A stretch of DNA of 64,000 nucleotides from Roseburia sp. (GTDB lineage: Bacteria; Bacillota; Clostridia; Christensenellales; Pumilibacteraceae), in the NCBI GenBank assembly GCA_023665905.1, contig JAMPDA010000008.1:1-64000 (forward strand), in the 5' to 3' direction. The notes under the pieces were generated by a model that saw only the letters and a program-made list of their open reading frames with translations, did no database searches and was not told the origin of the DNA. Positions 8,601 through 16,749 of the stretch are shown here, in pieces. Both the position numbers and the translations under genes were made by a program. Each line of letters opens with the position of its first letter. Position 1 is the stretch's first letter.

Positions 8601-8900
8601 GGTGAACTCGTCGAGAATGTTGTATTCCTGGAAAACAAAGCCGACGTACGTGTTGCGGTAGCTATCGAAGTCCTGTCCGGAAAAATCCTTACTGCTCTTG
8701 CCCTTGATTATTATTTCGCCCGAATCGTAGCGATCGAGCCCACCGCAGACGTTGAGCAATGTCGATTTACCGCTGCCCGATTTACCGAGTATGAAAACCA
8801 TACCCGTTTCGGGAAAGTTAAGCGACACTCCGTCGAGCGCCTTTGTCACCGCGCCCTTTTTAGTCCTGTACGACTTGTGTAGGTCTTTTACTTCTAACAT
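5652..8900 (-). CDS. MacB/LolD-type ABC exporter: ATPase fused to FtsX-like permease
   Basis: 1082 residues. The first about 225 form an ABC ATPase with Walker A GKSGSGKS (39-46), signature LSGGQKQR, Walker B IIMADEPTG and the switch histidine VSHD. After a linker, a membrane segment lies at about 333-355. Then comes a very large extracytoplasmic region of roughly 580 residues rich in Tyr, Asp, Asn and Glu. It is followed by an FtsX-like C-terminus with membrane segments, including the conserved KKKEIGILRAIGAR loop. The architecture is that of single-chain MacB-like mechanotransmitters, often linked to peptide or antibiotic export. The large ectodomain is not one I recognise. A GGAG site precedes the ATG and a consensus promoter lies at 8954-8982. 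It is monocistronic. Confidence 0.9.
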   Translation of the reverse strand: MLEVKDLHKSYRTKKGAVTKALDGVSLNFPETGMVFILGKSGSGKSTLLNVCGGLDRYDSGEIIIKGKSSKDFSGQDFDSYRNTYVGFVFQEYNILDEFTVEENIALALELQNKKRDAEVIAKILADVDMTEFAKRKPNTLSGGQKQRVAIARALVKEPEIIMADEPTGALDSKTGKQVFDTLKKLSEQKLVLVVSHDRDFAEQYGDRIIELKDGKVIFDQVRAQEGEGAKNVRFFGTDTVCVQDGSKVTDADLDNIKKFLNRAGGSAVISTSRERINALKEDAPEMSVGAFENIKEQPASKEYPQQKLIRSHLPVRHAVRMGASSLKTKPVRLVFTIILSVVAFILFGLASTLMLFDEKKVTVETLMTSDYDTIVLQKAYWQTEKSYQGDKLEDTYTSKQQTNYTYEEYEAFLAKYPGAIAAISGSARFDNVRLEYALTQFYSESCDGFILANDTLTMLAGRLPTAKDEVAISDFMFDAFKSDKASFTYYVDGDDGEEEKKLSLENGGYSEILYTSEKPITLNFNSARFKIVGVYKGMTVPDTYSELKQAADQGKSYTGDGMTQYEWQQNRRSGMYARLAVNKDFVNEYASSGNDNGFDSNRYFRYSSEWAQIGVLDLRGDSEYLNGTDTYMMAKYEEDTGYSLLKLYDLDGNAVTSLGANAVAMSASYLGSVYRSAFNTFRDVYDPDFNQDEFQRLQAVYNLAYEEYVETHPEPNSSDFGSYDEYDVAWEAWNNAKYEYAETAELNANRLKAFIVYRNTVQERANVEFLAANPMPDQGTQWEEYVQWNNERNQYVNEVWNEENVFWSDFDGLNKEQTLARLKTMRTILQDMGALDIKIKNNFESAQPVTISAVFMESTSAVYLGSSLYDTFYVAGSSSNWHTEYETKYEQPEDAQVYAIYIPYDKSKSLTEELVGYTYEHNDDDSTAEIANPVMSQLSVLITLADTLKTVFLIAGLILALFAFLLMFNFISASITAKKKEIGILRAIGARTLDTFKIFISEALIIAAICFAISAIGAFGLCIVLNNVLIADTFIKVTIFVFGPVSVLCILAIAIVTAMVSTIIPVGLYSRKPPISSIRAL

Positions 8901-8953
8901 ATTTTCTCCGTGCGGCGCTCGCTCCTATATGAGTGATTTGCACCGACAGTCGA

Positions 8954-8982
8954 ATTATACACCTGCGCCGAATATCTGTCAA
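8954..8982 (-). promoter_or_regulatory. Promoter of the MacB-like ABC gene
   Basis: Minus strand TTGACA (8982-8977), 17-nt spacer, TATAAT (8959-8954): a perfect consensus. The start is predicted near 8947, giving a leader of about 47 nt with a GGAG site. Confidence 0.88.
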
Positions 8983-9053
8983 GCAAATCGCGCGTGATAA
9001 GTTGCCGTATGGCAAGTCGCAGACGGCTACTTATATTATCTGCACGCTTCACG

Positions 9054-9059
9054 TATAAT
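9054..9059 (+). promoter_or_regulatory. -10 box of the transglycosylase gene, leaderless
   Basis: A perfect TATAAT ends 6 nt before the ATG at 9066 and no ribosome binding site is present. The -35 position (9031-9036, TTATAT) is weak. Confidence 0.55.
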
Positions 9060-9065
9060 ACTCGT

Positions 9066-9578
9066 ATGCCTTTCAAACCGAAAAAAGCCGCGTCTATATG
9101 CGCGCTCGCGCTTGCCGCCGTTGCGGTGTCGGCGGCGATAGCCATATGCGCCGTGTTCCCCAACAAGTACGCCGACAGCGTGAACGCCGCCGCCGACGAG
9201 TTCGGGCTGGACCGCGCGCTCGTGCGCTCCGTCGTGTGGGCGGAAAGCAAGTTCGACGCCGCCGCTCAATCCGGCAAGGGCGCGGTCGGGCTGATGCAGC
9301 TCATGCCCGAAACTTACGGGCAATGCGCCGCCGCGCTCTATATAAACGCGCCGAGCGACGGGCGGAGCGACCCCGACGTCAATCTGCGTTGCGGCTGTTA
9401 CTATCTGTCGCTGCTTATGGACAGGTTCGACGGCGACACCGAAGCCGCGCTCATGGCGTACAACGCCGGCGAGCAGAACGCGCGCAGGTTCTTAAGCGGC
9501 GAAACGGTCTTTCCCGAAACGGCGGCGTATCTGAAAAAGATCGCGCTCGCGCGGCGCGTTTACGGATTTTTCGGCTAA
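9066..9578 (+). CDS. Membrane-anchored lytic transglycosylase, SLT domain
   Basis: 170 residues from the ATG at 9066. Residues about 8-28 form an N-terminal hydrophobic segment that would serve as signal anchor. The rest is a compact SLT-type lysozyme-like domain: AESKFD carries the catalytic glutamate, followed by GAVGLMQLMPET, NLRCGCYYL and AYNAGE. The enzyme cleaves the MurNAc-GlcNAc bond of peptidoglycan outside the membrane. It is as short as the minimal catalytic domain, without LysM or other binding modules. It stands alone between two unlinked units, with its own -10 box and a terminator right after the stop. Confidence 0.9.
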   Translation: MPFKPKKAASICALALAAVAVSAAIAICAVFPNKYADSVNAAADEFGLDRALVRSVVWAESKFDAAAQSGKGAVGLMQLMPETYGQCAAALYINAPSDGRSDPDVNLRCGCYYLSLLMDRFDGDTEAALMAYNAGEQNARRFLSGETVFPETAAYLKKIALARRVYGFFG

Positions 9579-9581
9579 ACT

Positions 9582-9619
9582 AAAGCTCCGCGGCGACATT
9601 TTTCGCTGCGGAGCTTTTT
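9582..9619. terminator. Bidirectional terminator between the transglycosylase and parC
   Basis: AAGCTCCGC and GCGGAGCTT arms surround a short loop and are followed by a T-run on the + strand. The reverse strand has a shorter A-derived T-run, so it may also serve parC. Confidence 0.85.
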
Positions 9620-9646
9620 ACTTGAGGTATACCGGGATATTTCGCT

Positions 9647-12085
9647 TTAGCCTCTTATGAGCTTGTCGTTATAGGCAAAGCCGGCGACGACGGTGTGCTT
9701 GCCCTTGAGCAGCGGTTTGCCGACGTGCGTGCGGTTTTCGATGGAGAAGTTCTCCGTCGAGTACGCGGTGAGATATTCGTCGTCCACATTGAGCACCACT
9801 TTGTACGGCACCGTTACGCACGCCGCGTACGCGAGCATTTTGCCGTTGTCTACCTTGCTCTTGCCGAAGTCCATTATCTTGACGCCCTTGCGATAGCGCG
9901 TCATGACGTCTATCTGCGAAACGAGCACGCGCTTAGCATAGCCGCGGTCGGTGCACAGCGCGATCTCCCCGTCGCCGTTTACTTGGCGCATGAGTATACA
10001 TTCGTCGCCGTCGGCAAGCGCAATACCCTTTACGCCCGTCGCTATCCTGTTCTGCGACGGCACGTCGGACATATCCGCGTTGAGGCACATGCCGTACTTG
10101 GTGACTATCATCAAAGACGAGCCCTCGCTCTCGTCCTCTATGGTGAGAACGGAGTCGCCCTCGCGGAGCTTGGTGGCGGCAAAGCTCGACTTTACGACGC
10201 CGTACTCGCTCCAGGGCGATTTTTTGACAAGACCGAACTTGGTGTAGAAAAGCAGGTTGCCCTTGGGGAGCTTTTCCTCCACGAGCCGCATGTACAGCGG
10301 ATACTCGCCCTCGGCGGCGTCCGCGACGATGGCGGAAAGCGGCGCGCCCTTTTCCCGCCACTTGCCGTCGGGTATGCTCTCCACGTCTATCTTGTAGCAG
10401 TTGCCGAGATTGGTAAAGCAGAACAGTCTGTCCGTGGACGTCGCTTTTACTATGGACGAGCACAGCTCGTTTAGCGTGGACGTTTCGGTAAAGTCCTTGG
10501 TCGCCATGGTGAAGTTTTTGACGAGCATCTTCTTTATCTGCCTGTAGCCGTTGACGGCGACGACGTACTCGTAAGTCGGTTTTTCGTCGTCGCTCGGCAC
10601 GGTGTACTGTTCCACCGACTGAACGATCTGCGATTTGCGGTTTTCGCGATACTGCTTGCGTATGCCCAAAAGCTCCGTCTTTACGAGCTCCATTTGCAGC
10701 TTTTTGGATGCGATTATAGCTTCCAACCGCGCTATCTCGCTGCGGACGTCGGCGAGCTCTTTTTCGAGCTTGAATATCTCGAGGTGAGTGAGCCGAGCCA
10801 AGCGCATATCGAGCACGGCTTGAGCCTGCACTTCCGACAGCCCGAAACGCTTTCTGAGCGCGTCTTTTGCCGCCGTGGTGTTGGCGCTCGCCTTGATTAT
10901 TTTTATCACTTCGTCGATATTCCGAACGGCTATTACCAAGCCTTCCAAAATATGCTCGCGCTTTTTCGCCGCTTCGAGTTCGTACTTGGTGCGGCGCAAA
11001 ACGACTTCGCGCTGATAATTGACGTAGTATGCGATTATATCCAACAGGCCCATTAACTGCGGCTTGCCGTCGGCAATGGCGACCATGTTGAACGAGAAGT
11101 TGGTGGAAAGATTTGTATACTTGAAAAGCGCGTTGATTATCTCTTTGGGGTTGTAGTCGCGCTTGACTTTTATGACGGCGCGCATGCCCACGCGGTCGGA
11201 TTCGTCCACAACGTCGGTTATGCCCGTAAGCACACCCTTTTTGTCCTCGCGCACCTTTATTATGCTCTCGAGAAGCTGCGCCTTATTGACGCCATACGGT
11301 ATTTCGTCTATTACGATTATCTTTTTGTCGTTGTCGTTTTCGATATGGAGCTTTGCGCGTATCGAGATCTTGCCCTTGCCCGTTTCGTATGCCGTCGCGA
11401 GCTCCGTCGGGATAAGCACGCCGCCCGTCGGGAAGTCCGGACCTTTGATGATCTTCATCATATCCTTGAGCGATATGCGCGGATTGTCGATATACGCTAT
11501 TACGCCGTCGATCGTTTCCATGAGGTTGTGCGGCGGAATGTTTGTGGCAAGCCCTACGGCTATGCCCGTGGCGCCGTTGACCAAAAGGTTGGGGAAACGC
11601 CCGGGGAGTATATCCGGCTCGAGCAGCGTGTCGTCGAAGTTCCAAGACCAGCGCACGGTGTTCTTGTCGATGTCGCGCAGTAGCTCCAGCGACAGCGGCG
11701 TAAGGCGCGCTTCCGTGTAACGCATAGCCGCCGCGCCGTCGCCGTCCACACTGCCGAAATTGCCGTGGCCGTCTACGAGTATTGCGCCCATGTTGAACGG
11801 CTGCGCCATGCGCACCATCGCCTGATAAATGGACGAGTCGCCGTGCGGATGCAGTTTACCCAAGCAGTCGCCGACTATACGCGCGCTCTTGCGGTACGGC
11901 TTGTCGGGCGTGATGCCGAGCTGGTGCATTGTGTAAAGTATGCGACGCTGAACGGGCTTGAGCCCGTCCTCGACGCGAGGCAGTGCGCGATCCAAAATAA
12001 CCGATTCCGAATACGGGATCATTGAGTCGCGCATTACGTCTTCCATTGTCTGTACTGTAAGTTTTCCGATAGGTCCCTTTTCCAT
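9647..12085 (-). CDS. parC: Type II topoisomerase subunit A, topoisomerase IV (ParC) type
   Basis: 812 residues. The N-terminal breakage-reunion domain has [19 protein letters not shown], and the catalytic tyrosine lies in [10 protein letters not shown]. The C-terminal beta-pinwheel lacks the QRRGGKG box of GyrA; at the equivalent position [12 protein letters not shown] is seen. This points to a decatenating topoisomerase IV rather than gyrase. It starts 52 nt after the ParE-like gene with a CGGAG ribosome binding site and is co-transcribed with it from 14136-14164. In some Clostridia such pairs are annotated as gyrase. A genuine gyrA would be expected elsewhere in the genome, and finding none would reopen the call. 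Confidence 0.82.
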   Translation of the reverse strand: MEKGPIGKLTVQTMEDVMRDSMIPYSESVILDRALPRVEDGLKPVQRRILYTMHQLGITPDKPYRKSARIVGDCLGKLHPHGDSSIYQAMVRMAQPFNMGAILVDGHGNFGSVDGDGAAAMRYTEARLTPLSLELLRDIDKNTVRWSWNFDDTLLEPDILPGRFPNLLVNGATGIAVGLATNIPPHNLMETIDGVIAYIDNPRISLKDMMKIIKGPDFPTGGVLIPTELATAYETGKGKISIRAKLHIENDNDKKIIVIDEIPYGVNKAQLLESIIKVREDKKGVLTGITDVVDESDRVGMRAVIKVKRDYNPKEIINALFKYTNLSTNFSFNMVAIADGKPQLMGLLDIIAYYVNYQREVVLRRTKYELEAAKKREHILEGLVIAVRNIDEVIKIIKASANTTAAKDALRKRFGLSEVQAQAVLDMRLARLTHLEIFKLEKELADVRSEIARLEAIIASKKLQMELVKTELLGIRKQYRENRKSQIVQSVEQYTVPSDDEKPTYEYVVAVNGYRQIKKMLVKNFTMATKDFTETSTLNELCSSIVKATSTDRLFCFTNLGNCYKIDVESIPDGKWREKGAPLSAIVADAAEGEYPLYMRLVEEKLPKGNLLFYTKFGLVKKSPWSEYGVVKSSFAATKLREGDSVLTIEDESEGSSLMIVTKYGMCLNADMSDVPSQNRIATGVKGIALADGDECILMRQVNGDGEIALCTDRGYAKRVLVSQIDVMTRYRKGVKIMDFGKSKVDNGKMLAYAACVTVPYKVVLNVDDEYLTAYSTENFSIENRTHVGKPLLKGKHTVVAGFAYNDKLIRG

Positions 12086-12137
12086 AACCGTCTCCGAAGT
12101 TCTTGTCGTAAGTTAAAGTCTTAGCCGTAAAACAACG

Positions 12138-14087
12138 TTACGCCGGCTTGAAGGAATCGACTTTGTTGAAGTCCGCGTGCTCTATAATGTACTCGCGCCG
12201 CAGTTCCACCGCGTCGCCCATGAGCACCGAAACGAGCTTTTCCGCCTCCGCCGCGTCCTCTATCGTCACCTGCATGAGCGCGCGCTGCTCGGGGTTCATT
12301 GTCGTTTCCCAAAGCTGATCGGCGTTCATCTCGCCGAGACCTTTATAGCGCTGTACGGACGCGCCCTTGCCGAGGCGCGCTTTCGCGTCGTTGAGCGCCG
12401 CGTCGTCGTACGCGTACTCCACCTGATTGCCCTTTTCTATCTTGTAGAGCGGCGGCAGACCGATGTACACATGTCCCTCGTTTATGAGGTCTTTCATGTA
12501 GCGGAAGAAGAATGTCAAAAGTATTGCGCGTATATGATAGCCGTCCACGTCCGCGTCGGACAATATTATCACCTTGTGATAATTGAGGTTGTCCACATTG
12601 AAGTCCTCGCCTATCCCCGAGCCGAGCGCCGAAATGAGCGTGCGTATTTCCTCGTTGGCGAGCACTTGGTCTATGCGCTTTTTCTCCGCGTTGAGCGGCT
12701 TGCCTCTAAGCGGCAGTATCGCCTGATACGACCGCGCGCGCGCCTGTTTACACGTGCCGCCTGCGCTGTCGCCCTCGACTATGAACAGCTCGTTGTTCTC
12801 CGGCTTCCTGCCCGTGCACGGCGTGAGCTTGCCGACGAGGTTGAAATTGTCTATTGCGTTTTTGGCGCGCGTTATCTCTTTTTCTTTGCGCGCCGCCTCG
12901 CGCACTTTAGCCGCGAGCATACCCTTTTTGATTATCGCTTCGCCTATCGCGCTGTTTTTGGCGTCGGCGAAGTAATCGGCAAGCAGCTGCGTCACGAGCG
13001 CTTCTATCGCGATACGCGCCGCGGGGTTGCCGAGCTTGGTTTTTGTCTGACCCTCGAACTGCACGTTTGTCATCTGCACAGAAAGCACCGCCGTAAGACC
13101 TTCGCGGTAGTCGTCGCCCAAAAGGTTGGCGTCTTTATCCTTTAACATTCCGGCGCGGCGCGCGTAGTCGTTCATGACCTTTGTGTACGCCGCTTTAAAG
13201 CCCGTTTCGTGCGTGCCGCCCTCCGTCGTCGGAATGTTGTTGACGTACGAAAACAGGTTTTCCGTGTACGCGTCGGTGTGCTGGAAAGCGAGCTCCATGG
13301 CAATGCCGTCGCGCTCGCCTTTTATCATGACGGGCTCGTCGTACAAGGTGTTTCGCGCCTCGTTGATGTACTTGACAAAGTCCACTATTCCGCCGTCGTA
13401 CCAATACTCGAGCGAACGATAACCCTCGCCCACACGGACGCGCTCGTCGATGAGCTTTATCTTGACGCCCTTGTTGAGGAACGCGAGTTCCTTGAGCCTG
13501 CGCGCTATCGTTTCAAACTGGAATACGACCGTTTCGAATATGCGCCTGTCCGGCAAAAACCGCACTTTGGAGCCGTGCTTGTCCGTCTTTTCGCCCGTGT
13601 CGATAAGGCTGTATTTGGGGATACCGCCCTTGACCTCGCCGTTGACTTCTTTGGACTCGAACTCCATGCGATAGGTCGTGCCGTTTTTGTACACCTCGAC
13701 TTTGAGCCATTCGCTGAGAGCGTTGGTGACGGACGCGCCCACGCCGTGCAGTCCGCCCGAGTGCGCGTAATTGCTGGTGTCGAACTTGCCGCCTGCGTGC
13801 AACTGCGTAAACACGACTTCCACGCCCGAAACGCCGAGCTGCGGATGTATGTCCACCGGTATGCCGCGGCCGTCGTCCTCTACCGAAGCGCTGCCGTCGG
13901 CATGAATGGTGACGGTTATGCCGCTCGCAAAGCCGTTTGAAACCTCGTCGATCGAGTTATCGACTATCTCCCACAAAATATGGTGAAGGCCCTTTACCCC
14001 CGTCGTTCCGATATACATACCGGGACGAAGACGCACTGCGTCCAGCCCTTCAAGTACCCGTATATCTCCGGCGCTGTAATTTGACAT
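12138..14087 (-). CDS. parE: Type II topoisomerase subunit B, topoisomerase IV (ParE) type
   Basis: 649 residues, the usual ParE/GyrB length. The GHKL ATPase domain shows EIVDNSIDE, DDGRGIPVD and HSGGLHGVGASVTNALS. The TOPRIM domain shows LFIVEGDSAGGTCKQAR and ILSDADVDGYHIRAILLTFFFRYM. Together with the downstream A subunit it forms an A2B2 enzyme that passes one duplex through another using ATP. The ParE assignment follows from the partner and is not proven by this subunit alone. A GGAGG site lies 7 nt before the ATG and a promoter at 14136-14164 serves both genes. Confidence 0.85.
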   Translation of the reverse strand: MSNYSAGDIRVLEGLDAVRLRPGMYIGTTGVKGLHHILWEIVDNSIDEVSNGFASGITVTIHADGSASVEDDGRGIPVDIHPQLGVSGVEVVFTQLHAGGKFDTSNYAHSGGLHGVGASVTNALSEWLKVEVYKNGTTYRMEFESKEVNGEVKGGIPKYSLIDTGEKTDKHGSKVRFLPDRRIFETVVFQFETIARRLKELAFLNKGVKIKLIDERVRVGEGYRSLEYWYDGGIVDFVKYINEARNTLYDEPVMIKGERDGIAMELAFQHTDAYTENLFSYVNNIPTTEGGTHETGFKAAYTKVMNDYARRAGMLKDKDANLLGDDYREGLTAVLSVQMTNVQFEGQTKTKLGNPAARIAIEALVTQLLADYFADAKNSAIGEAIIKKGMLAAKVREAARKEKEITRAKNAIDNFNLVGKLTPCTGRKPENNELFIVEGDSAGGTCKQARARSYQAILPLRGKPLNAEKKRIDQVLANEEIRTLISALGSGIGEDFNVDNLNYHKVIILSDADVDGYHIRAILLTFFFRYMKDLINEGHVYIGLPPLYKIEKGNQVEYAYDDAALNDAKARLGKGASVQRYKGLGEMNADQLWETTMNPEQRALMQVTIEDAAEAEKLVSVLMGDAVELRREYIIEHADFNKVDSFKPA

Positions 14088-14135
14088 TGTATCCTCCGTG
14101 TATTTGTGTCGTAGCTGAAAAAATATTACCGGTTA

Positions 14136-14164
14136 ATTATAGCACGTCCGTCGATTTTTCTCAA
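14136..14164 (-). promoter_or_regulatory. parE-parC promoter
   Basis: Minus strand TTGAGA (14164-14159), 17-nt spacer, TATAAT (14141-14136). The leader is about 42 nt and includes GGAGG before parE. Confidence 0.85.
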
Positions 14165-14176
14165 CTGATTTTCAAC

Positions 14177-14200
14177 AAAAAAATCGCGACGGGATTTTTT
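14177..14200 (-). terminator. Probable weak terminator after trmL
   Basis: AAAAAAATC and GATTTTTTT surround a 7-nt loop and give a 9-bp A/T-rich hairpin with a T-run on both strands. It lies downstream of trmL on the minus strand. Confidence 0.45.
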
Positions 14201-14254
14201 TGCGCGGGCGTAGCGGCGCTTAGCGCGCGCTTCGACTGCGCCGCAAAGCGCATT

Positions 14255-14716
14255 CTACAGCAGTCCCTCAAAGCCGTTTTGGCGAAGCGCCTCGTACAGC
14301 ACGAGCGCCACGGTGTTGGAAAGATTGAGCGACCGCAGCCCTGCCGCCATGGGTATGCGCAGTGCGCTTTCGGGATTTCCGAACACGAGTTTTTCGGGCA
14401 AGCCCTTTGTTTCCTTGCCGAATACGAGAAAATCGCCGTCGCAAAACTTTACGTCCGTATATCGCTTTTCCGCCTTTTTGGACAGATAGAAAAACCGTCC
14501 GCCGCCGTTTCTATCGAAAAACTCGTCGAGGTTTTCGTAGTACGTCAGATCGAGCTTGTCCCAATAGTCGAGGCCGGCGCGCTTTAGCTTTGCGTCCGTT
14601 ATCTCGAAGCCCATGGGCTTGACTATGTGGAGCCTACTTCCCGTGCAAGCGCAGGTGCGCGAAATATTGCCCGTGTTCTGCGGTATTTCCGGCTCGACCA
14701 AAACGATGTTGAACAC
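14255..14716 (-). CDS. trmL: tRNA (cytidine/uridine-34 2'-O)-methyltransferase
   Basis: 153 residues from the GTG at 14716, which follows a GCGGAG site located in the end of the upstream gene; the longer open frame has no ribosome binding site. The three SpoU-family motifs are all present: EPEIPQNTGNISRTC near the N-terminus, FGKETKGLPE in the middle and IPMAAGLRSLNLSNT near the C-terminus. TrmL methylates the 2' hydroxyl of the wobble nucleotide of tRNA-Leu species using S-adenosylmethionine. The fold is the deep-knot SPOUT type without extra RNA-binding domain, as expected for the short form. It is translationally coupled to the alpha/beta hydrolase with a 1-nt gap. Confidence 0.9.
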   Translation of the reverse strand: MFNIVLVEPEIPQNTGNISRTCACTGSRLHIVKPMGFEITDAKLKRAGLDYWDKLDLTYYENLDEFFDRNGGGRFFYLSKKAEKRYTDVKFCDGDFLVFGKETKGLPEKLVFGNPESALRIPMAAGLRSLNLSNTVALVLYEALRQNGFEGLL

Positions 14717-14717
14717 G

Positions 14718-15620
14718 CTATTTCTCCGCAAGACAGCCGTCGAGGAATTCCAAAAAATCCTCGTAAACAACGTCCTTGTTTATTTCGTTGAGTATCTCGT
14801 GCCGCCCGTCCTCGTACATCTTGACAACGGGCTCGAGCCCGCATTTTCTGTACGCCTTGACGAGCTTTTTGATGAGCTTGCCGTAGCCGCCCACGCCGTC
14901 GGCGGTGCCCGACGCTATCATGAGCTTCAGGTCTTTGGGCGTAGCGGCGCGGTTTTTGTTTATGCGCTTGTTGCCGTCGAGGAGCTCTTTGTAGAACATG
15001 ACCGAGCACACGCCCACGCCTGCGCACAGCGGATCGGCGTTGTACTTTTCCACTTCCGCTTTGTCGCGGTTTATCCAGCCGTTTACGCCGTCCTTGATCT
15101 TTTTGTCGTAGCTTTCAAACGTCATGTTCGCAAAGAACTTGCCGGGCGCATCGGGGTGTTTCTTCGCTTTGCGATTCGCTATAAACCTGCCGAGCGCGAG
15201 CACGACGCCCTTTTGTATGGTCGAGCCGCACAGTATCGCGCCGTCTACCGCGCCTGCGTACTTTTGTATGAACCGCTGCGTGAGTATGCTGCCGTAGCTG
15301 TGCCCTATCACGAACGTCGGCACGTTCCACTTTTCCTTGGCGATGTCCGCTTCCTGCCTGATGTCGTCCACCGTCGCCTCGAACATGCCGGCGACGCCCT
15401 TGCCGAGCGCGTCTTCGTCCGTATGCCCGAAGCCGCGATTATCCATGCCGATAACGCAGTAGCCGTTGGCGTTGAGGTATTCGCAAAAGTCGTCGTAGCG
15501 CGCAATGTACTCGCACATGCCGTGCACCAGCACGACCGCCGCGCGCGGCTTTGCCACATTGTCCCAAACGGTGACGGCGACTTTTTTGCCGTCGCGCATG
15601 GTGACGAGATCGGTATTCAT
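14718..15620 (-). CDS. Alpha/beta hydrolase, monoacylglycerol lipase-like (serine aminopeptidase S33 fold)
   Basis: 300 residues with no signal peptide, so cytoplasmic. The oxyanion region VVLVHGMCEY, the strand GMDNRGFGHTD and the nucleophile elbow GHSYGS define an alpha/beta hydrolase of the lysophospholipase/monoacylglycerol lipase group. The probable acid and histidine are in ASGTADGVGG and YEDGRHEIL. It likely hydrolyses lipid esters, but the true substrate cannot be read from sequence. An AAGGGG site precedes the ATG. Its promoter at 15658-15686 is divergent from and overlaps the upstream region of murG. Downstream trmL is coupled, but no functional link between the two is evident. Confidence 0.85.
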   Translation of the reverse strand: MNTDLVTMRDGKKVAVTVWDNVAKPRAAVVLVHGMCEYIARYDDFCEYLNANGYCVIGMDNRGFGHTDEDALGKGVAGMFEATVDDIRQEADIAKEKWNVPTFVIGHSYGSILTQRFIQKYAGAVDGAILCGSTIQKGVVLALGRFIANRKAKKHPDAPGKFFANMTFESYDKKIKDGVNGWINRDKAEVEKYNADPLCAGVGVCSVMFYKELLDGNKRINKNRAATPKDLKLMIASGTADGVGGYGKLIKKLVKAYRKCGLEPVVKMYEDGRHEILNEINKDVVYEDFLEFLDGCLAEK

Positions 15621-15657
15621 GTTCCACCCCTTATCATAAAAATGTCGATATATGAGT

Positions 15658-15686
15658 ATTATATATCAAAAGAAACGCCTTGTCAA
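15658..15686 (-). promoter_or_regulatory. Promoter of the alpha/beta hydrolase-trmL unit
   Basis: Minus strand TTGACA (15686-15681), 17-nt spacer, TATAAT (15663-15658). Its -35 box lies only 14 nt before the murG start on the other strand, so the two transcription units are closely packed. Confidence 0.85.
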
Positions 15687-15700
15687 TATCGGAGAGAAAT

Positions 15701-16735
15701 ATGTACACGATAGCTTTTGCCGGCGGCGGAACAGCCGGTCACGTAATGCCCAACCTCGCCGTCATCGCCGCGCTCGGCGGCGGCTACAAGACCGTCTATA
15801 TCGGCGGAAACGGAATGGAAAAGGACCTGTGCGTCGCGCGCGGGATACCATTTTACACCATCGACACGGTAAAACTTCGGCGCGACGCTTTTATAAAAAA
15901 CATCGCCGTGCCGTTCAAGCTCCGCGCCTGCGTAAAGTCCGCAAAAAAGGCGCTCGACGAGATAAAGCCCGACCTCATATTCAGCAAGGGCGGTTACGCG
16001 GCGCTCCCCGTCGTCCTCGCGGCGAAGGACGTGCCCGTCGTCTGCCACGAAAGCGACTTTTCGCCCGGGCTCGCCACTAAGCTTTCCAAACGCAAAGCGA
16101 CGCGTATTCTGTGCGCTTTCGAGCCGTGCGCCGAAAAGCTCAAGCGCGCCGAATACTGCGGCACGCCGCTCGACCCTAAGCTCTACGAAAAGCGCGACAG
16201 AAAGTCGGCGCTCGAAAAGTACGGGCTCGACGGCAAAAAGCCGGTGCTGACCGTCATGGGCGGCTCGTCGGGCGCAACGGCGCTCAACGAGTGCACGGCG
16301 GCGGCGCTCCCCGAGCTTTTAAAGCTGTTCGACATTATCCACATAACCGGCAAGAACAAGCGCGGCGCGGACGCGACGGACGGCTACAAAGCCGTCGAGT
16401 TTGAAAACGACATGCCGACGCTGTACGCGTGCACCGACATCGCGCTGACGCGCGCCGGCGCGAACGCGCTCGCGGAATGTATCGCGCTCAAAATTCCGGC
16501 GGTCGCCGTTCCGCTCGAAAAAGCGTCGCGCGGCGATCAAGTGCAAAACGCCATGTACTACGCCGGCAAAAACGCGCTCAAAGTCCTGCGCGAAGCGGAC
16601 ATGACGCCGAGCTCGCTCGCGGAAACTCTGGCGGATACGTACAACCGCAAGAGCACGTACATTTCCGGCATGTCGGCTATCGACGTAGACGGCACGCAAA
16701 AAATTTGCGACATCATCAAAGAATATCTGAAATAA
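15701..16735 (+). CDS. murG: UDP-GlcNAc:undecaprenyl-PP-MurNAc-pentapeptide GlcNAc transferase
   Basis: 344 residues from the ATG at 15701, preceded by GGAG 7 nt upstream. MurG makes lipid II from lipid I on the inner face of the membrane. The glycine-rich loop GGGTAGHVMP at residues 8-17, CHESDFSPG at about 115, GGSSGATALNE at about 187-197, TRAGANALAE at about 252 and a basic DQVQNA at about 280 match the GT28 family. It is isolated here rather than inside a division and cell wall cluster. Its stop codon overlaps a 19-nt word that is also the terminus of an interspersed repeat (see 16731-16749). Confidence 0.95.
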   Translation: MYTIAFAGGGTAGHVMPNLAVIAALGGGYKTVYIGGNGMEKDLCVARGIPFYTIDTVKLRRDAFIKNIAVPFKLRACVKSAKKALDEIKPDLIFSKGGYAALPVVLAAKDVPVVCHESDFSPGLATKLSKRKATRILCAFEPCAEKLKRAEYCGTPLDPKLYEKRDRKSALEKYGLDGKKPVLTVMGGSSGATALNECTAAALPELLKLFDIIHITGKNKRGADATDGYKAVEFENDMPTLYACTDIALTRAGANALAECIALKIPAVAVPLEKASRGDQVQNAMYYAGKNALKVLREADMTPSSLAETLADTYNRKSTYISGMSAIDVDGTQKICDIIKEYLK

Positions 16736-16749
16736 ATTAGGTATTATAC
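16731..16749. repeat. Solo copy of the B-repeat terminal word
   Basis: The 19-nt word AATAAATTAGGTATTATAC is identical to the outer end of repeat B1 and nearly identical to the outer ends of B2 and B3, yet no repeat body follows. It spans the stop codon of murG and that of the converging gene. Confidence 0.5.

Noticed and set aside
9647-14087. DNA gyrase GyrA/GyrB assignment
   Set aside because: The A subunit lacks a QRRGGKG-type GyrA box, so topoisomerase IV is the better call. This could be revised by genome-wide context.
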